Shown here piece by piece: positions 10,542-22,323 of a DNA stretch of 52,589 nt. Position 1 is the stretch's first letter; each line of letters opens with the position of its first letter. The notes beneath the pieces are model-generated. The model ran no database searches. It was not told where the DNA came from and saw nothing but the letters and a program-made list of their open reading frames with translations. The stretch comes from Circinella umbellata (Eukaryota; Mucoromycota; Mucoromycetes; Mucorales; Lichtheimiaceae), in contig JAIWNF010000118.1 of the NCBI GenBank assembly GCA_025093555.1, forward strand, positions 1 through 52,589, written 5' to 3'. Position numbers and translations under genes: made by a program.

Positions 10542-12404
10542 TAGTGTTCTTCATGGATCAGATTGGATCGGATAATAGGGCTATCTGCATCCGCATTGGA
10601 TGTGGATCAGATGGGTAGATGAAGTGTGTATGTATATTTTTTTTGGCAGAAATACAGTCAAAGTAGGAAGAACTGTCGTATTGTGGTGAATCAAAGAAAA
10701 GAGTGAAATAATCTATAGTAATTTTTGATTTGGAATCTAAAAAAAAGGTATTGGATATTGTAAAAATTGTTATCATGGTTAATTTGTCTTTTCGTATATA
10801 AGTATAATATAGCGCGTTTGGTTTAGATTGGTTCAGAATAAATATTGTACTTTAAACTGGTACAAAAAAACAAAATAGAAGCATATTTCAATAAACAATG
10901 GCAATTGTAGAAAAGTAAATGGTAATTTTTATTATAAATATAAAAATAAAATAAATAAATCTGTAATGTATAAGATAATATAGTAGATGAAAGCTTTTTA
11001 CGAAGAGAAATATAAAAAATAGGGAAAAGAATAATTTGTAAGTAAAGAAAAAAAAAATATAAAGTGCGTGTGAGTATATAAGGTGTGTGTGTGTGTAAAA
11101 ATTATGTGTGACAGCCAAAAAAAAAAAAGCTTCTTCAATCAAATCTTCGTTACTCCATTTAATACAGTCATCTTCTTTTTTAATAATGGAAAATAATGAT
11201 CCCAAATGAAACAACTAAGTTTGGTAGTTTTTTTTTATTGTATTATTTTAATCACTCATTATCGTATCTATTTTACACACGAACGGACATGTTCAATAAC
11301 GCCAATAAGCATCTATTAGTTTAACGATTACAATATTACACCTTTGCTCTACTAATTATTGTGGATCGAGTTTATAGACAAATATATTTTTTACAACAAT
11401 CTACTTTATTTACCAATGGATTTTAACAAATATTTTATTTAATCTTGGTCAATAAACCTATCTAATATACACCTTGATAACCCTACAAAGCAACTAGCAT
11501 TAATCAATTTTATTATCAAAGCTCCTTCTTTTTTATATATCCCTATCTTTGACATAATTGCTTTTATATAACTGGAGATTGTGCTTGACGATTAGTAAGA
11601 GGTACTACTCTTTCTTTTTACACACATACCCTTTCTCCGAATTATATTACTATAATATATTTGTTTACTAATGGTGGTAGTATTTTATTTTATTTTTCTT
11701 TGAGTAGATTTTATAACTTATGCAAATAATCATTGAAAAAAAAAGTGCTGTGGATATGGGTTGATATTACAGTTTATATACTTGGATTTGGATGATGAAT
11801 ATTTGGATGATGAACATTTGGACTGTACAAAATAGAGAGAGTATTGGGGTTTATAATTATATTATATATATCACTATGGTAATACAAATATCAAATAAAC
11901 TATTCTAGATGTCTTCTTCAACGAATGGTTATTTTTTTTTATTTGCTATTCTTTGTTTTGGAAAGGGACAAATATTAGTATTATTATGAAATAATATAGG
12001 AAATGTTGTGACATGAATAATTTGAGGAATAATATGTTATAAGAAATATAATGAGTAGGGACAAGTAATAACATTTCAACATCTCTGGGATTAGATCATT
12101 TCAAAAAGTTTAGATCTAAAAAGTTTGATGAATATTCGAGTTGATAAAATAATATTTGTCACATTTATTGACTTACTACACTTACATTAAAAATGCGGCA
12201 TACTTTTTCAATCCAATATTTTATCTTTTTTTTATAAACACCTATAAACAACTTCGTTGAAAAAAACACCCAATACCACTTTGAATCTTTCGGATGGTTG
12301 CATCATCGGATCGGATGATACACCCATCCACATCCGCATCTGAATTTGCGGATGCAGAGGATGCAGATTGCATGAGCGGATGTCGGATGAGATGAAGAAA
12401 GCTA
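10542..12404. mobile_element. Non-autonomous hAT-like element (1863 bp)
   Basis: The element begins TAGTGTTCTTCAT and, on the opposite strand from its right end, TAGCTTTCTTCAT: terminal inverted repeats matching at 11 of 13 positions. Both sides carry the identical 8-bp direct repeat AAAATAAC (10534-10541 and 12405-12412), the target duplication length of hAT elements. The left terminus fits the hAT consensus YARNG. Just inside each end lie clusters of GGATCGGAT/ATCCGCAT-type motifs (10558-10612 and 12290-12390), likely transposase binding sites. The 1.6-kb interior codes for nothing I recognise, so it would depend on a transposase supplied elsewhere. Confidence 0.7.
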
Positions 12405-12692
12405 AAAATAACATTATCATTCATATAACTTACCATTTATAATTTCTTAAAAGAACTTCCAATAATAAAACAGTACTCGTTATTTTTTTTTTTGGTAAAT
12501 AAGCTAATTTTTAAGAGGTGTAGCTGTATATAATTATTTTACAACAAGTGAAACTTTATTGTATAAATTTGTCATTAGTGCCTTGAAAGGAAAATAAATA
12601 ACAACAAAAAAATATAAATATAAAGATTGTGGATGTAAATTATTGAGCCTTTATTTCAATTGTTTTCTCATTAAACGTATATTTTTCTTACT

Positions 12693-14239
12693 ATGAACAA
12701 CACTTTCCTAATGGATGATAACTTCGACGATTTTACTAGAAGATACAGCAGTATACCAGCTCCTGCTCAAGAAGTACCTGGTCGTAATGCTTTGGGATCC
12801 ATAGAGAATGGCGCTCGTGCATTTAATGGAAGTAATACCCTTTGGAGTGAAATGGGTAAAATGCATACTTGGATTGACGCTGCAGACTCCAAGTTGTTAC
12901 ATTTTCAACAATTAGTGGAGATGCAAGGAGGTGTTATTGACACTGTCAATAAACGCAACGCCGACCTAGAGCAAGAGGTCCACGAGTTGAAGAACCAGAT
13001 GGACAAGTGTACAAAAAAGAAGTCTTGTAGTCCACGCAAAAACGTACTTTCGGTAATAATATTGATAGTTTTTTTTATATAGTTTCTTTAATATTGGGAA
13101 TGATACTAAGGCAACACCTCAATGTTATATAAATTAGCGCTTTATGAGAAACCACTATAAGAGAAAGATGATTCCTGAAGGTGCGGTCTGGAATTTTGAG
13201 TATGCCTATGACGATGAAGAGAACCTTGGCGTCAGAACAGCAATTATCAATTATACGAAGAAGGCTTCTGACGACTTGGGATATGGATGGCCTGACGAAT
13301 TGATCGAGGAGAAGCTGATTGTGGTGTACAAGAATGCCAAATACACCAGCAGCTTAACACCTGAAAGAAAAAAAAAAGAGAGAAAAAGATCTCAAAAAAA
13401 TAGTGTTCGAAATAAGGTCAGTTAGTGTTTTTATTTATGTGTTGAAAAGAGAAAGAGAGAAGTAGATTTATCATAAATTTAACCAAAAGCTATACAATAG
13501 AAATACCATGCCCATAAAAATATTTATCATCAAAATCGTGAAGATCTCCTTGCTGAATTTAAGGATTGTGATCGTCTTATCAATCGGGAACTGATGTCAG
13601 ATGAAGAAGACTTGCATGATGAGCACGGGGTAGTTGAGAAGAAGGCAGTGTTGTGCCCGTCGTGGAGATCTGATGAGGTAATATATTTCTTTTTGAAATA
13701 ACTTATTTATATTTAATGGTAACGGGGTGTTCTAACATATTGTTACGTCCCGTTCGGATCGTAATTAATAAAATAAGAAGAAAATATAAGAAATTCCGAG
13801 TAAAAGACTCAAGGAATAAGGGAAGTTATATCAATAACTTATTCAATAAAAAGAAAAATAAATAAAAGGGCGGTTTTTATAACCAGCAAATTCAACCGAT
13901 CAAAATAGTCGGGAAAAGAGTTTATTTCAATAAAAATGAAAGAGAGTGAACTAATAGTTAATAGTTGTGAAAGGAAGAAACTATCCTTTTTATACTAATT
14001 ATTTGACTATCTAACTCCTTAATTCGAATCTTGTTCCAGGTGAAAGTGAATACAGTTCCAGGTAAAATCGAATCCAATTTCAGGTAAAATCGAATTCAGT
14101 TCCAGGTACGTATAGTTAATTCTTATTGGATAAAAGTGAAAATTATTATTGACTGTAAAACTTCTTGTATTTATTTTAAATAAGAATATTTGTAATATTG
14201 TGAAAATATTGAGATAAGACTGATAGTACTGATGGTAAA

Positions 14240-14274
<35 letters not shown>

Positions 14275-14650
14275 TGATGATAAAGATGATAAGGGATAAT
14301 AATGATAGTAAGGAAATGATATTGATTATATAGAGACGATAAGGATAAATAAATAAAATAAAAGTATAAGGAATAAAAAAGGATGTAACAATATGATTTT
14401 GCAATAGGGCAAAAAATTTTACAGCAAGCTAGACGAGCTATTGCACAAATCGAAGAAAAGGATAACCGGAATGAAGTGTGTTCGTGGCGATCAGTACGGT
14501 ATGGAAAAGGAGCTATCAAAGAGTAAGCGAACACGCTTGCCTTCTTGGGCCATAATTCCTTTGGTAGAACCAGCTGTTTTATCAGTTCAACCTGATAATT
14601 CAGAACAACATATAAGTCCAGTTCAACCTGAGGCTCTTTCCGAACAATAA
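12693..14650 (+). CDS. Spliced gene for a 352-aa coiled-coil protein of unknown function
   Basis: Four exons join in frame: 12693-13052, 13138-13416, 13501-13677 and 14408-14650. Donors are GTAATA, GTCAGT and GTAATA, acceptors TTAG, ATAG and ATAG, all phase 0. The predicted protein has an acidic start, a coiled-coil segment at about residues 70-110 (HFQQLVEMQGG, then NADLEQEVHELKNQ), a very basic stretch at about 200-215 (ERKKKERKRSQKN), an acidic MSDEEDLHDEH segment at about 245, and the sequence CPSWRSDE near 265. That last pattern reminds me of multicopy fungal proteins of unknown role, possibly transposon-linked DNA-binding factors comparable to TnpA; this is only an impression. A 650-bp solo LTR lies inside intron 3, which would be 76 nt without it. 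The reading frame itself is undamaged. Confidence 0.65.
13741..14390 (-). mobile_element. Solo LTR (650 bp) inside an intron
   Basis: The plus strand begins TGTTACGTCC and ends GGATGTAACA, inverted ends of LTR type, flanked by a 4-bp ATAT duplication (13737-13740 and 14391-14394). Inside are four tandem copies of a 22-bp unit around TTCCAGGTAAAATCGAAT (about 14026-14113), a TATA-like TTTTATACTAATT just before them, and a (TAA)n run at about 14240-14270. The same arrangement of tandem 22-mers next to AATTAGTATAAA occurs in the LTR of Ty3-B, so I place it in that broad family, in minus orientation. It would be spliced out with the host intron. Confidence 0.8.
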
Positions 14651-15378
14651 TTATTCCTTTTTATTTTAAATAAATAATGCTCACATGGTAGGGTGGTTGG
14701 GTTGGGCATGGGCTTTTTTAAGCTTAAAACAAAATTCTTTTTATAATTTTTAGTTTTGGAGATAAATTTTGTATTATGTGAGATTAAAAGAAAATAAAAA
14801 ACGGATGCAAATAGAGATGCATTTGCTCAACAAGTGGATTTTACATTGTAATATAGATTACAAGTAAATAATATAAATATAACATATAGAAAAATTCTTA
14901 ATAAAAAAAACATCAAAATCAAACTTGCGTGTAAAGTATGTTGTCAAACAAATACATTTTCAACTAAAAGGTATCGGACGCCTATATTTGGTATTTTGTT
15001 GATTATAAGCTGTGACACAATTTATTTTTGCCACTACAATTTCTTCAACTACTTTTTTTTTCTCTCACCATCTTTTTAATGATTGCTTCTTTTTTTATAA
15101 AACTACTGTGATAAACTATTTATATTAATGAATGTTCCATCTGATTGACAAATCTATTTTTTTAGGAGTAGTAAGGTATGTAATATTAATAATGTTTAAT
15201 AACCTTTTTTAGTTCAATATAGAATAAGCAAATCGTCGCCACTTTTTTTGTGCAACTTCTTTGTTTGGTATATTGAAAACAGCCAAGTATGGTTATGGAT
15301 CCCAAACAAAAGTATATAAAGGTTTGGAATATGTAATAGCATGGACGTTACTCCCTTTACATTATTATAATCATTATC

Positions 15379-16051
15379 ATGAGCTTCAACGCCTACTTTT
15401 GCCCTTCCCCCTCTCCTGTCAATGAGTATGCCGAACAGTAAGTACTTGAATTGTAACCTAGGTAATATATATATATACTGTATTTTTATTAACATAATCT
15501 TATATTAGATTGATTAGACACATAAAAGACATGGACGATAAAGCTAGGAAAATTGCTCGCAAGCAACGGGATGTGTAAGTATTTATAATAAAATTTAATG
15601 CTTTATGATTTGTATACTTATTACAGTGATTAGGATTGAAGACGCTCTCAGAAGTGAAGAAGAAGAAGTCATAGAGTATCTTGAAGATCGATATATTGCC
15701 TGCAAATATAAGAATTATCCTAAGGCTTTGAAGGTTTTGGATGAGTATGTATCGAAATTATATATCTCGTAATTGTTGTATTCATAAAGCATGCTAAAAG
15801 ATATATATTTTTATAGTGGACTTCCCTGCCGGCCTAGCCAGACCAATATGATGATTAAGATGCAGGAAGAAGAAATATATCAAATCGACTCTGAAGTAGA
15901 AGCGTGGGTCGATGAAGATGATGAAGAGGCCGATTCTGAACCAGAAGAGCGGGCAGATAAAGGTGATGAAGAGGGGCTTTTGGGGAAGCGAAAGGCTTCT
16001 CCATCACCTGAGCCAGAAAGGAAGAAGATTTGTTGCCGTCCTTCCGAGTAA
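15379..16051 (+). CDS. Spliced gene for a 156-aa acidic protein of unknown function
   Basis: Four exons join without a break: 15379-15437, 15509-15574, 15634-15744 and 15817-16051. Donors are GTAAGT, GTAAGT and GTATGT, and the phases match at each junction. The protein starts MSFNAYFCPSPSP, has a charged helical middle (DDKARKIARKQRD, then RSEEEEVIEYLEDRY) and ends in a strongly acidic run (WVDEDDEEADSEPEER). A likely nuclear localisation signal follows (GKRKASPSPEPERKK). I recognise no family. The acidic region and basic signal suggest a nuclear protein. It lies about 700 bp from the 3' end of the tnp2-type pseudogene on the other strand and could be an accessory gene of that element, which I cannot prove. 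Confidence 0.6.
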
Positions 16052-16071
16052 TTTTTTTTTCAATAGAGATA

Positions 16072-16780
16072 CTAATACACGGCATCTAACATACTAGTGG
16101 TTTGCATTATATCGATTAGTTTACAAGAAATATGTGGTAGTCGAGAAAAGGAGAACTGGATTTTATAAAAGAGTACATATAGGAAAAAAAAGATGGATAA
16201 CATAAGAGGATGTATATATAAAAAAGGATCAGGCATACGAGGGCGAGAAATAAAAAGCATAGGTGAAAAAAAGATGTGTGTCATAAAAAGATGTGTATAT
16301 AAAGAACGTAAGGCATAAGAGAACAGAAAATAAAAGACATAAGTAAAAAAAGATGGGTCATAAGAGAACAAAAAAAAAGATAAGTGAAAAAAATGGGTAT
16401 CATAAAAGTATGTATGTATAAGAACGTAGGGCATAAGAAGACAAAAAAGATAGCATAATACAAAATGGATATACAAAAAGAGAAATGAGAGGCATAAGAA
16501 TTAGTAAGTAAAAGAAAGTGGCATAATAATTAGTAAATATATGTTAGTGAATAAATAGATATCGGGATAAAGTGGATATAGTAAAAAAAAAATAAGGAAT
16601 ATTATGGATAAAAAAAAGATATTATAAATATAAATAAAAGAGTCGAAATTAATGATGATATGATATGAAGTGGAAGAACGGAAGTGATGACAGTATAATA
16701 TAAAGTGGATGAATCGAATTAATGGCGAAATATTAACGAAGAAGGATATGTTATGTAGAAATGAAGCAGAAGATCTTTGA
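16072..16780. repeat. Purine-strand, imperfectly repeated region
   Basis: No gene is visible. From about 16180 to 16530 the plus strand is almost all A and G, with degenerate units around GGCATAAGAGAACAAAAAAG and AAAGATGTGTATATAAAGAACG. A related region with GGCATAA and AAGAAGCATATATAAA variants lies at about 51120-51420. The long Phe/Tyr-rich minus-strand frames here reflect this composition. Confidence 0.5.
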
Positions 16781-19700
16781 TTAACCAGTTATCTTGCGAG
16801 GCAATGGAATAACAATAAGTTTATCGGGACTATTTGGTGCAACAGCAATAGGAGAAAAAATACGATGAACTGGTAAAATACATTCTAAGGTCATCTTGCG
16901 GAATTGATTGGAACATTCCATCAAACCATGGGATCTTTGGGCTGCAATGGATGTAAAATCGGACGACTTTGCATACCAATTGACAAATGCAAACGTATGG
17001 TCAAAGTAATCAGTATTGTTCCCTTGATGTAGCCGAAGGCAGTGAATAAAGAAGTACGCGATTCTACCATATCGCATCTCTGTATACTGACGACCTTTGC
17101 GAAAGACCGAGTTGCCATTGTTGTCTGTTTCCAAAAAGAGTGCCTGTATGTCGATACCTTTTTTTGAGGTGCCTCGTCACTTCTATACAGCTGCCCGAGG
17201 ATCTTTATGGAAGGCATTTTTTGGATGATATCACCAACCATTTCCCTGGTGCATCAATATCTTCGATGCATAACTCTTGAAGATTTATATGGATATATAT
17301 ACTGGTAATATGCAATAGCAATCATAATGATCATCGCTGATCGGAACCATTGGTTTAAGGTCAAGAGGATAAGTCGACGGTGGTAGCGGTTCCCAGCCAG
17401 ATACATCTAGTCCACTATTCCATTTTCTGCATAATTGACAAAGGTGTTCAAGTCAAATTCGGCGGCGTTAATTGTGAGGTCAATAGGAGGCGGAGTGAGC
17501 TGGGGTGTAAGTCTTGTGAGGACTTTTATGAAGTCAGGTTCGCCAGCAAACCAATGACTTTTCTCCACAACAAAATTGTCAGCAAATCCAAGTTCCAAGA
17601 ACCCACGCATATAAGTCGTTTCGAAACTATCCTTGCGATTGGTATTAATGCTTTTCAACAAGCCATTATAACGCTCGAAATTTAAATTCCAAACGCTATA
17701 TATCAGACCGAAGTCATACAACTGGGATCTCAAATGCAGTGTGAATGCATATTTGGTGTTATTTCTTGGCAACCATACAATTCTTCGCATTCAGCACAAA
17801 ATTGCTTCAAGAGCAGATGAGCACGCTCTATCTCATTTTCAGTTATTGATGGACCAGCAAGAAGTTTGTTTGCACATACAAACTTCAGCCAAATTTTCAG
17901 ATGTTGTGGAGGGAGACGATTTTTGAGCAGGATTGGCGAAAGTGCAAGCACCTATATTCTCCATTCAGCACCTTTCATGAAAGCAAAGTGGCCGCCGATC
18001 TTAGATTTGGAGATCTCAAATCCGGGAGGGAGTTCGATATGTTCCGCTTCTCTTTGCATTTCGGCGAAATGGTCCTTTGTCAATAAAGGTTTTCTTGTAA
18101 CCGGATTCAACAATCTTCTCCACAACTCCATCATTCTTTACACGTTCCGAGGTAAAGATTGTGGAAAGGATCCAGCAATACTTAACGTGATGTTGGAAGT
18201 ACTTGAGGCGACATAATGGTGACCACCTCGTGCCATACTCATTTTCCATTCGCTCTCTTTCTTGTGGTGTTTTAGCTGCCTTCCACCTTACAGCTCCTTC
18301 AGCGTTTTTTGCCTCATCACGATCCTGCCAAGCAAAATCAACCCACCCCAGTTACGTAATGTCGATCCAGGGAGCTGCGTAAACTTGCGATCACATCTGT
18401 AACACGCACAAAAAGATTGAATGCCTGTAAATGCACCAACTTTCCGAGCTGCTGGTATATCGCAGTTTACAGACAACAATACCGCGCGCATAGTTGGGGA
18501 ACTTGGATCATCAGAAATGGGTACTCCTTTATAAAGCTCTTCCAATTCCTTCACCAGAGGTTCTATGTAATTGTTCATTTGGTGGTTGCTCGGCTCTTTT
18601 GGCCCTGGAGAGTTCCTATTTTTTTTTGTATATTTATGTAAAAGATATATATATTGAGTATGGGTCGGTTGCATAAAGACTGATATGATATTTATTCTAT
18701 AGAAAAAAACATTTTACCGATTAATAGGATATTGCTTGGTAAGTTTCTCTGGGAACGTGGTAAATTTAAAATGGACAAATAAATAGCACCCAACTGTAAG
18801 AAGGGCCATTTTCGAAGGGAGAAAACCTATTAATCTGTATTTCAGTACACACAACACACACACATATATATATACACTAATCCTCAGTTTTTATTGAGCA
18901 TAAATGTTTTTTTTATGGCAAGAAATGAATTATAGATATTACCAGTCGACATTTAGTGCAAATTGGATCGAATACGTATTATCAACAAATGTTTTACCAT
19001 TGTCATCTTTTATCTCGCTCCACATTTTCCCGTCGTATATATCATAATAAGTATCACTAGTCTGTTGTCGATATCTCCATGCATTTATTTGCTCGTAAAA
19101 ATTAGATCGTCTGAACATTATTTGCAATCCATTGATGACAGAATAGTACGGATACTCCTTTAACTGTTGATTCTTTTTACACAATCCATTTTTAAAAAGC
19201 TGTTCGTTGCATAGCTTTGCGGACCAAGCAGATGACGGATGTTGAGGATATTCGACATGGTGGCATAATGTTTGATGGTTTGCAAGTAGGACATCAAGGG
19301 TGTAAATTTTATGACATTTTTTACAAGCAACATAACGTTTTAAACCCTCTTCAAAAACATCAACACCCATATGCTGACGAAGGATCGACAACTTTTTTGG
19401 CAATTTAGGGCAAGAGGTATTAGTATAGGAGAGGATTACGTTTATAAATGCCATTAGTATCTCGGCAGCGACTTCAGACAGGTATTGTCTTTGAAACAAG
19501 ATAATAAAAAGACCGATGAACATGTACAACTTGTCGAACGTTGGTATAGGCTCTATAATGTGAGAATATGATTTAATGAATAATTGAAATAAAAAGACAA
19601 ATATAATTTGAAAAATAAATAACTGCACCTTCATCTATAAAATTATTGTTATCATCTGTTTCAGTGGAATTCTCCTGACATTTGGTAGATCAACTTCTAC

Positions 19701-20072
19701 TGGTAGTTCTCCATCTCCAAAATCATAATCGTCAAAATCATCATCTCTTCTCCATCTGGACCCAACAAGGAACCCAGCATAACGGGTCAGATTCAGCTGC
19801 ATTAACTATAAATTTCGCTCTTGGTTAAAATAACAACTTATATTGAAACAAAATAAAGATAATTTTCTACCATTCTCATCAAGATCCATCATATCTTCAT
19901 TGCTTTGATCAGCAATCCACGCATCATAAAGAGTTGTGCTGTAGTCAATCTTATGACGATATGCAGTAGCTTCCTTTTGATGAATAAACTTTTCAGGTCG
20001 CGTACTCATTTGAAAACACAGATCACAAAAACATTTTTTGACCTCATAATGAATTTCAGCAGCTGTCTGCAT
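16781..20072 (-). pseudogene. Decayed tnp2-type (CMC/EnSpm-like) transposase
   Basis: A multi-exon transposase is recognisable from start to end on the minus strand. It begins near 20072 with a CFCDLC zinc-binding pair. A CxxC module (VACKKCHKIY, near 19330) and the segment ending FALNVDW (18945) follow, then LYLSILNLPR-type sequence at about 18790-18720. PGPKEPSNHQMNNYI (about 18605), the conserved SVNCDIPAARKVGAF with CYRCDRKF (about 18480-18390) and a C-terminal domain ending LPVHRIFSPIAVA near 16840 complete it. These match Transposase_21/tnp2 proteins from memory of the family. Damage seen: frame changes near 18350, 18170, 18130 and 17745, and an in-frame TAG at 17952-17954 where Trp is expected. 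Such enzymes are DDE-type and cut CACTA-class ends. Its own terminal repeats were not found. Confidence 0.75.
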
Positions 20073-20179
20073 TTTGCAAAAAAAAAGAGAAATTTAAATG
20101 AAAAAAAAGTAATGAAGTATTACAATGCTCCACGAATATAGCGTAACTTAATATTTATTTTGTGTAAGGTAACTTTTTA

Positions 20180-20340
20180 TTTGAGCACGTTTAAGAATAC
20201 TCAAACTAAGCGTTTGAGCGACTGGTTACTCAAACTACTGATTTGAGCAGTTTGAGCCAGCTCAAATCATTCAGGGGCGTTTGAGCCGCTCAAACCAGCT
20301 CAAACCCAAAAGTTTTAGCAAGACCCATTTTCTCAAACCA
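20180..20340. repeat. GTTTGAGC/GCTCAAAC cluster, second copy
   Basis: About ten copies of TTTGAGC or GCTCAAA in both orientations, including the near-palindrome TTTGAGCAGTTTGAGCCAGC and GTTTGAGCCGCTCAAACCAGC. It resembles the cluster at 8564-8755 and ends where the solo LTR begins. A short related segment, AAAATGTTTTTTTAGCCAACT, follows the solo LTR near 20777. Confidence 0.55.
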
Positions 20341-20354
20341 CCTTTTAAGTCTAG

Positions 20355-20742
20355 TGTTGTAGCTAAAATATCTAGTACTACCTTTCATCTTGTAATTATT
20401 AATCGGTTATTTTTAATACCGATTATACTTCTTTTTACTGCAGCTTTGTTTCTTATTTCTTACTATATCCGCAGTAACATTATTATTATTCTTATTATTA
20501 TCATCTGTAGTAATATTGTTAATATTACTATCATTATCATTAGTTATCCGCAGTAATATCATTATTATCATACATCATTATTATATTCTTTACATACATA
20601 GTAGTTAGAAAATATATAAATAGTCAATTATTTTACTAAATAAAAAACATCATCTTTATATTATCTTTTATTCTTTTATTTTCCTTTTATTACTTATATT
20701 ATATTTGGCTTGGTATTGTTCCGCCATAAAAATATTACAACA
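20355..20742 (-). mobile_element. Solo LTR related to Ty3-A
   Basis: About 388 bp starting TGTTGTAGCTAAAAT and ending CCATAAAAATATTACAACA. The last 30 bases match the complement of the Ty3-A LTR start (CGGATCAATACC... region) with few differences, and the first bases match its other end. Divergence is clearly greater than between the two Ty3-A LTRs. I see no matching target duplication (TCTAG left, ATTGT right). Confidence 0.65.
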
Positions 20743-21192
20743 ATTGTGTCGTAATATTTACTACTGGCACTGGATATAAAATGTTTTTTTAGCCAACTAA
20801 AACTCAAAATACTTATTTGCCCCCAGATTTGAGAGTTAGGGTTTTGCTCGTCCCCCCTTCAAATTTGTCGATTTTATTAAAAGTCAGACACACGTCAGCG
20901 CAATATATCTTTGTGTTGGAGCAGAAGGAGGTCCACGAAAAATCGTGCACCACCACCACCTATCGTGCACCATCAAGAAAACGAGTCACTTAAGATAATA
21001 GTGCACCATAGCGGAACGAGTCACAGCAGGAAATGGTGCACCATATATTATAAAGATAAACAGTGCACGTTGACACATTGGTCCATTGAATGTATACATT
21101 ATAATCATTTTATTAATAAATAGTATAAATAACTGAAGAAAATGTGTATACATTACTCTTATATATCATATACAAACATAATTTGTTTATTT
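20743..21192. other. Gene-free stretch with GTGCACCA repeats
   Basis: No coding region is supported. Between about 20943 and 21070 the word GTGCACC or GTGCAC occurs five times, four of them GTGCACCA, and CGAGTCAC twice, in one orientation. The cluster lies just beyond the 3' end of the peptidase pseudogene. It may be the subterminal region of the element that carries that gene. Confidence 0.45.
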
Positions 21193-22322
21193 TTAACATT
21201 TTTCATAAAAAGCTAATACAGGATGGTTTATCTTCGAGAAAATACCAGGAAACTCTTCAGGCTTTTCACTAAGAACTTTGATTCCAAGTTTCTTCATATT
21301 ATCCATACGTGCAATAAAAGGTCCGTTTGGTGTTTCTATGATTGTTGTTGTTGTAAAATGATAGCCATTTCTTTCTGTTGATGATATCAAAGCAATGAGA
21401 CAATAATTGTTGAATTGTAATATGGTCATGTTGTAAGAAAAAGGGATGTTTCCATATATTTCATCCCAGCTGAACATATTATCACAGAGAATAAGGAAAG
21501 GAGGCAGATCATGTATTGGAAGATAGTAGGTTATTGCGGATTCTTGGCAGTAGAAGCACCTAGCATTATCTTTTTGACGATGTATGCTTCTGGAGAAATA
21601 TCTGGTGAACTTTTCTGGAGGTCTATTTGGAATATTTTCAGCAATAAGGGTGGAAGGATTAAATTCAATTACAGGATTATACAACGAAAAAAAATCAGTT
21701 GAGCTATCAAGGAAACACATATGTTCATGATGATGGTGACACTGGTTAATGTGTACTCTTCTAATTATGAAATGATCTTTAAATTTTTGTCAGCAATGTT
21801 GAATATAATTGATGGCGAGTTCACAAACGTCATGCATTCGGCCGCGATGAAAGTTTGTGAGTTTCTGAAAAATAAATACTCTCATTCGATTAGAAGCATC
21901 GCGTCTACATTCTGTATGTGTCATCTCAAATGTTGTTCTAAGTATGTTCTCATATAAATTGTCAGGATTAAGATTTATTATCTTAATACGTGGCAAAAGA
22001 CAATGCCATAGTGTTTCCATAAATGCATCAATATAACACGACATACTCGCATTTGCATTCAAAGTCAAGCTGTATCCAGTAGATGGTTGAATTAAGTCAA
22101 TTTTGTGTTTTTAGGCAGATGAGTGATGGTAGTGTTTTCAATGTTGTTTGCGTTTTCAATAACAGAAGAAGTGATATTTCCTGACATTGAGTTTGGGTTT
22201 GTGCCATAATCAAAACATCCATCATCATCGATATCAATATATTCAGATGGGCTTTGAGGTTGTAGTGATGCTTCACGGGAAGATGTTTCTTGAAGTTTGT
22301 CTAATTGCATCAACACACTGAT
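21193..22322 (-). pseudogene. USP/UCH-like cysteine peptidase, disrupted
   Basis: Three minus-strand segments appear to form one protein. The N-terminal part (22322-22092) is acidic and contains SPSEYIDIDDDGC. The second (22068-21790) carries ANASMSCYIDAFMETLWH, which resembles the catalytic Cys box of ubiquitin/SUMO-specific peptidases (Cys at 22036-22038). The third (21720-21193) has a zinc-type pair CFYC, then NGYHFTTTTI (His at 21358-21360) and ARMDNMKK (Asp at 21301-21303), matching the later His and Asp/Asn boxes. It would remove ubiquitin-like tags. Breaks: the frame changes around 22095 (indel or unseen intron), a TGA sits at 21790-21792, and Tc1 is inserted at the 5' side. Transposon-borne peptidases of this fold are known in eukaryotes. 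The assignment rests on motif order alone. Confidence 0.5.
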
Positions 22323-22323
22323 A

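Noticed and set aside
14019..14534. 171-residue minus-strand frame rich in Tyr and Ile
   Set aside because: It crosses the solo LTR boundary, the (TAA)n run and the last exon of the plus-strand gene; not a real gene.
16072..16476. Hydrophobic minus-strand frames suggesting transmembrane proteins
   Set aside because: Same compositional artefact in a degenerate purine repeat.
20355..20742. Reading the solo LTR and its flanks as a segmental duplication of 8.1-8.8 kb
   Set aside because: The LTR is in the opposite orientation relative to the shared flank, so a simple duplication does not explain it.
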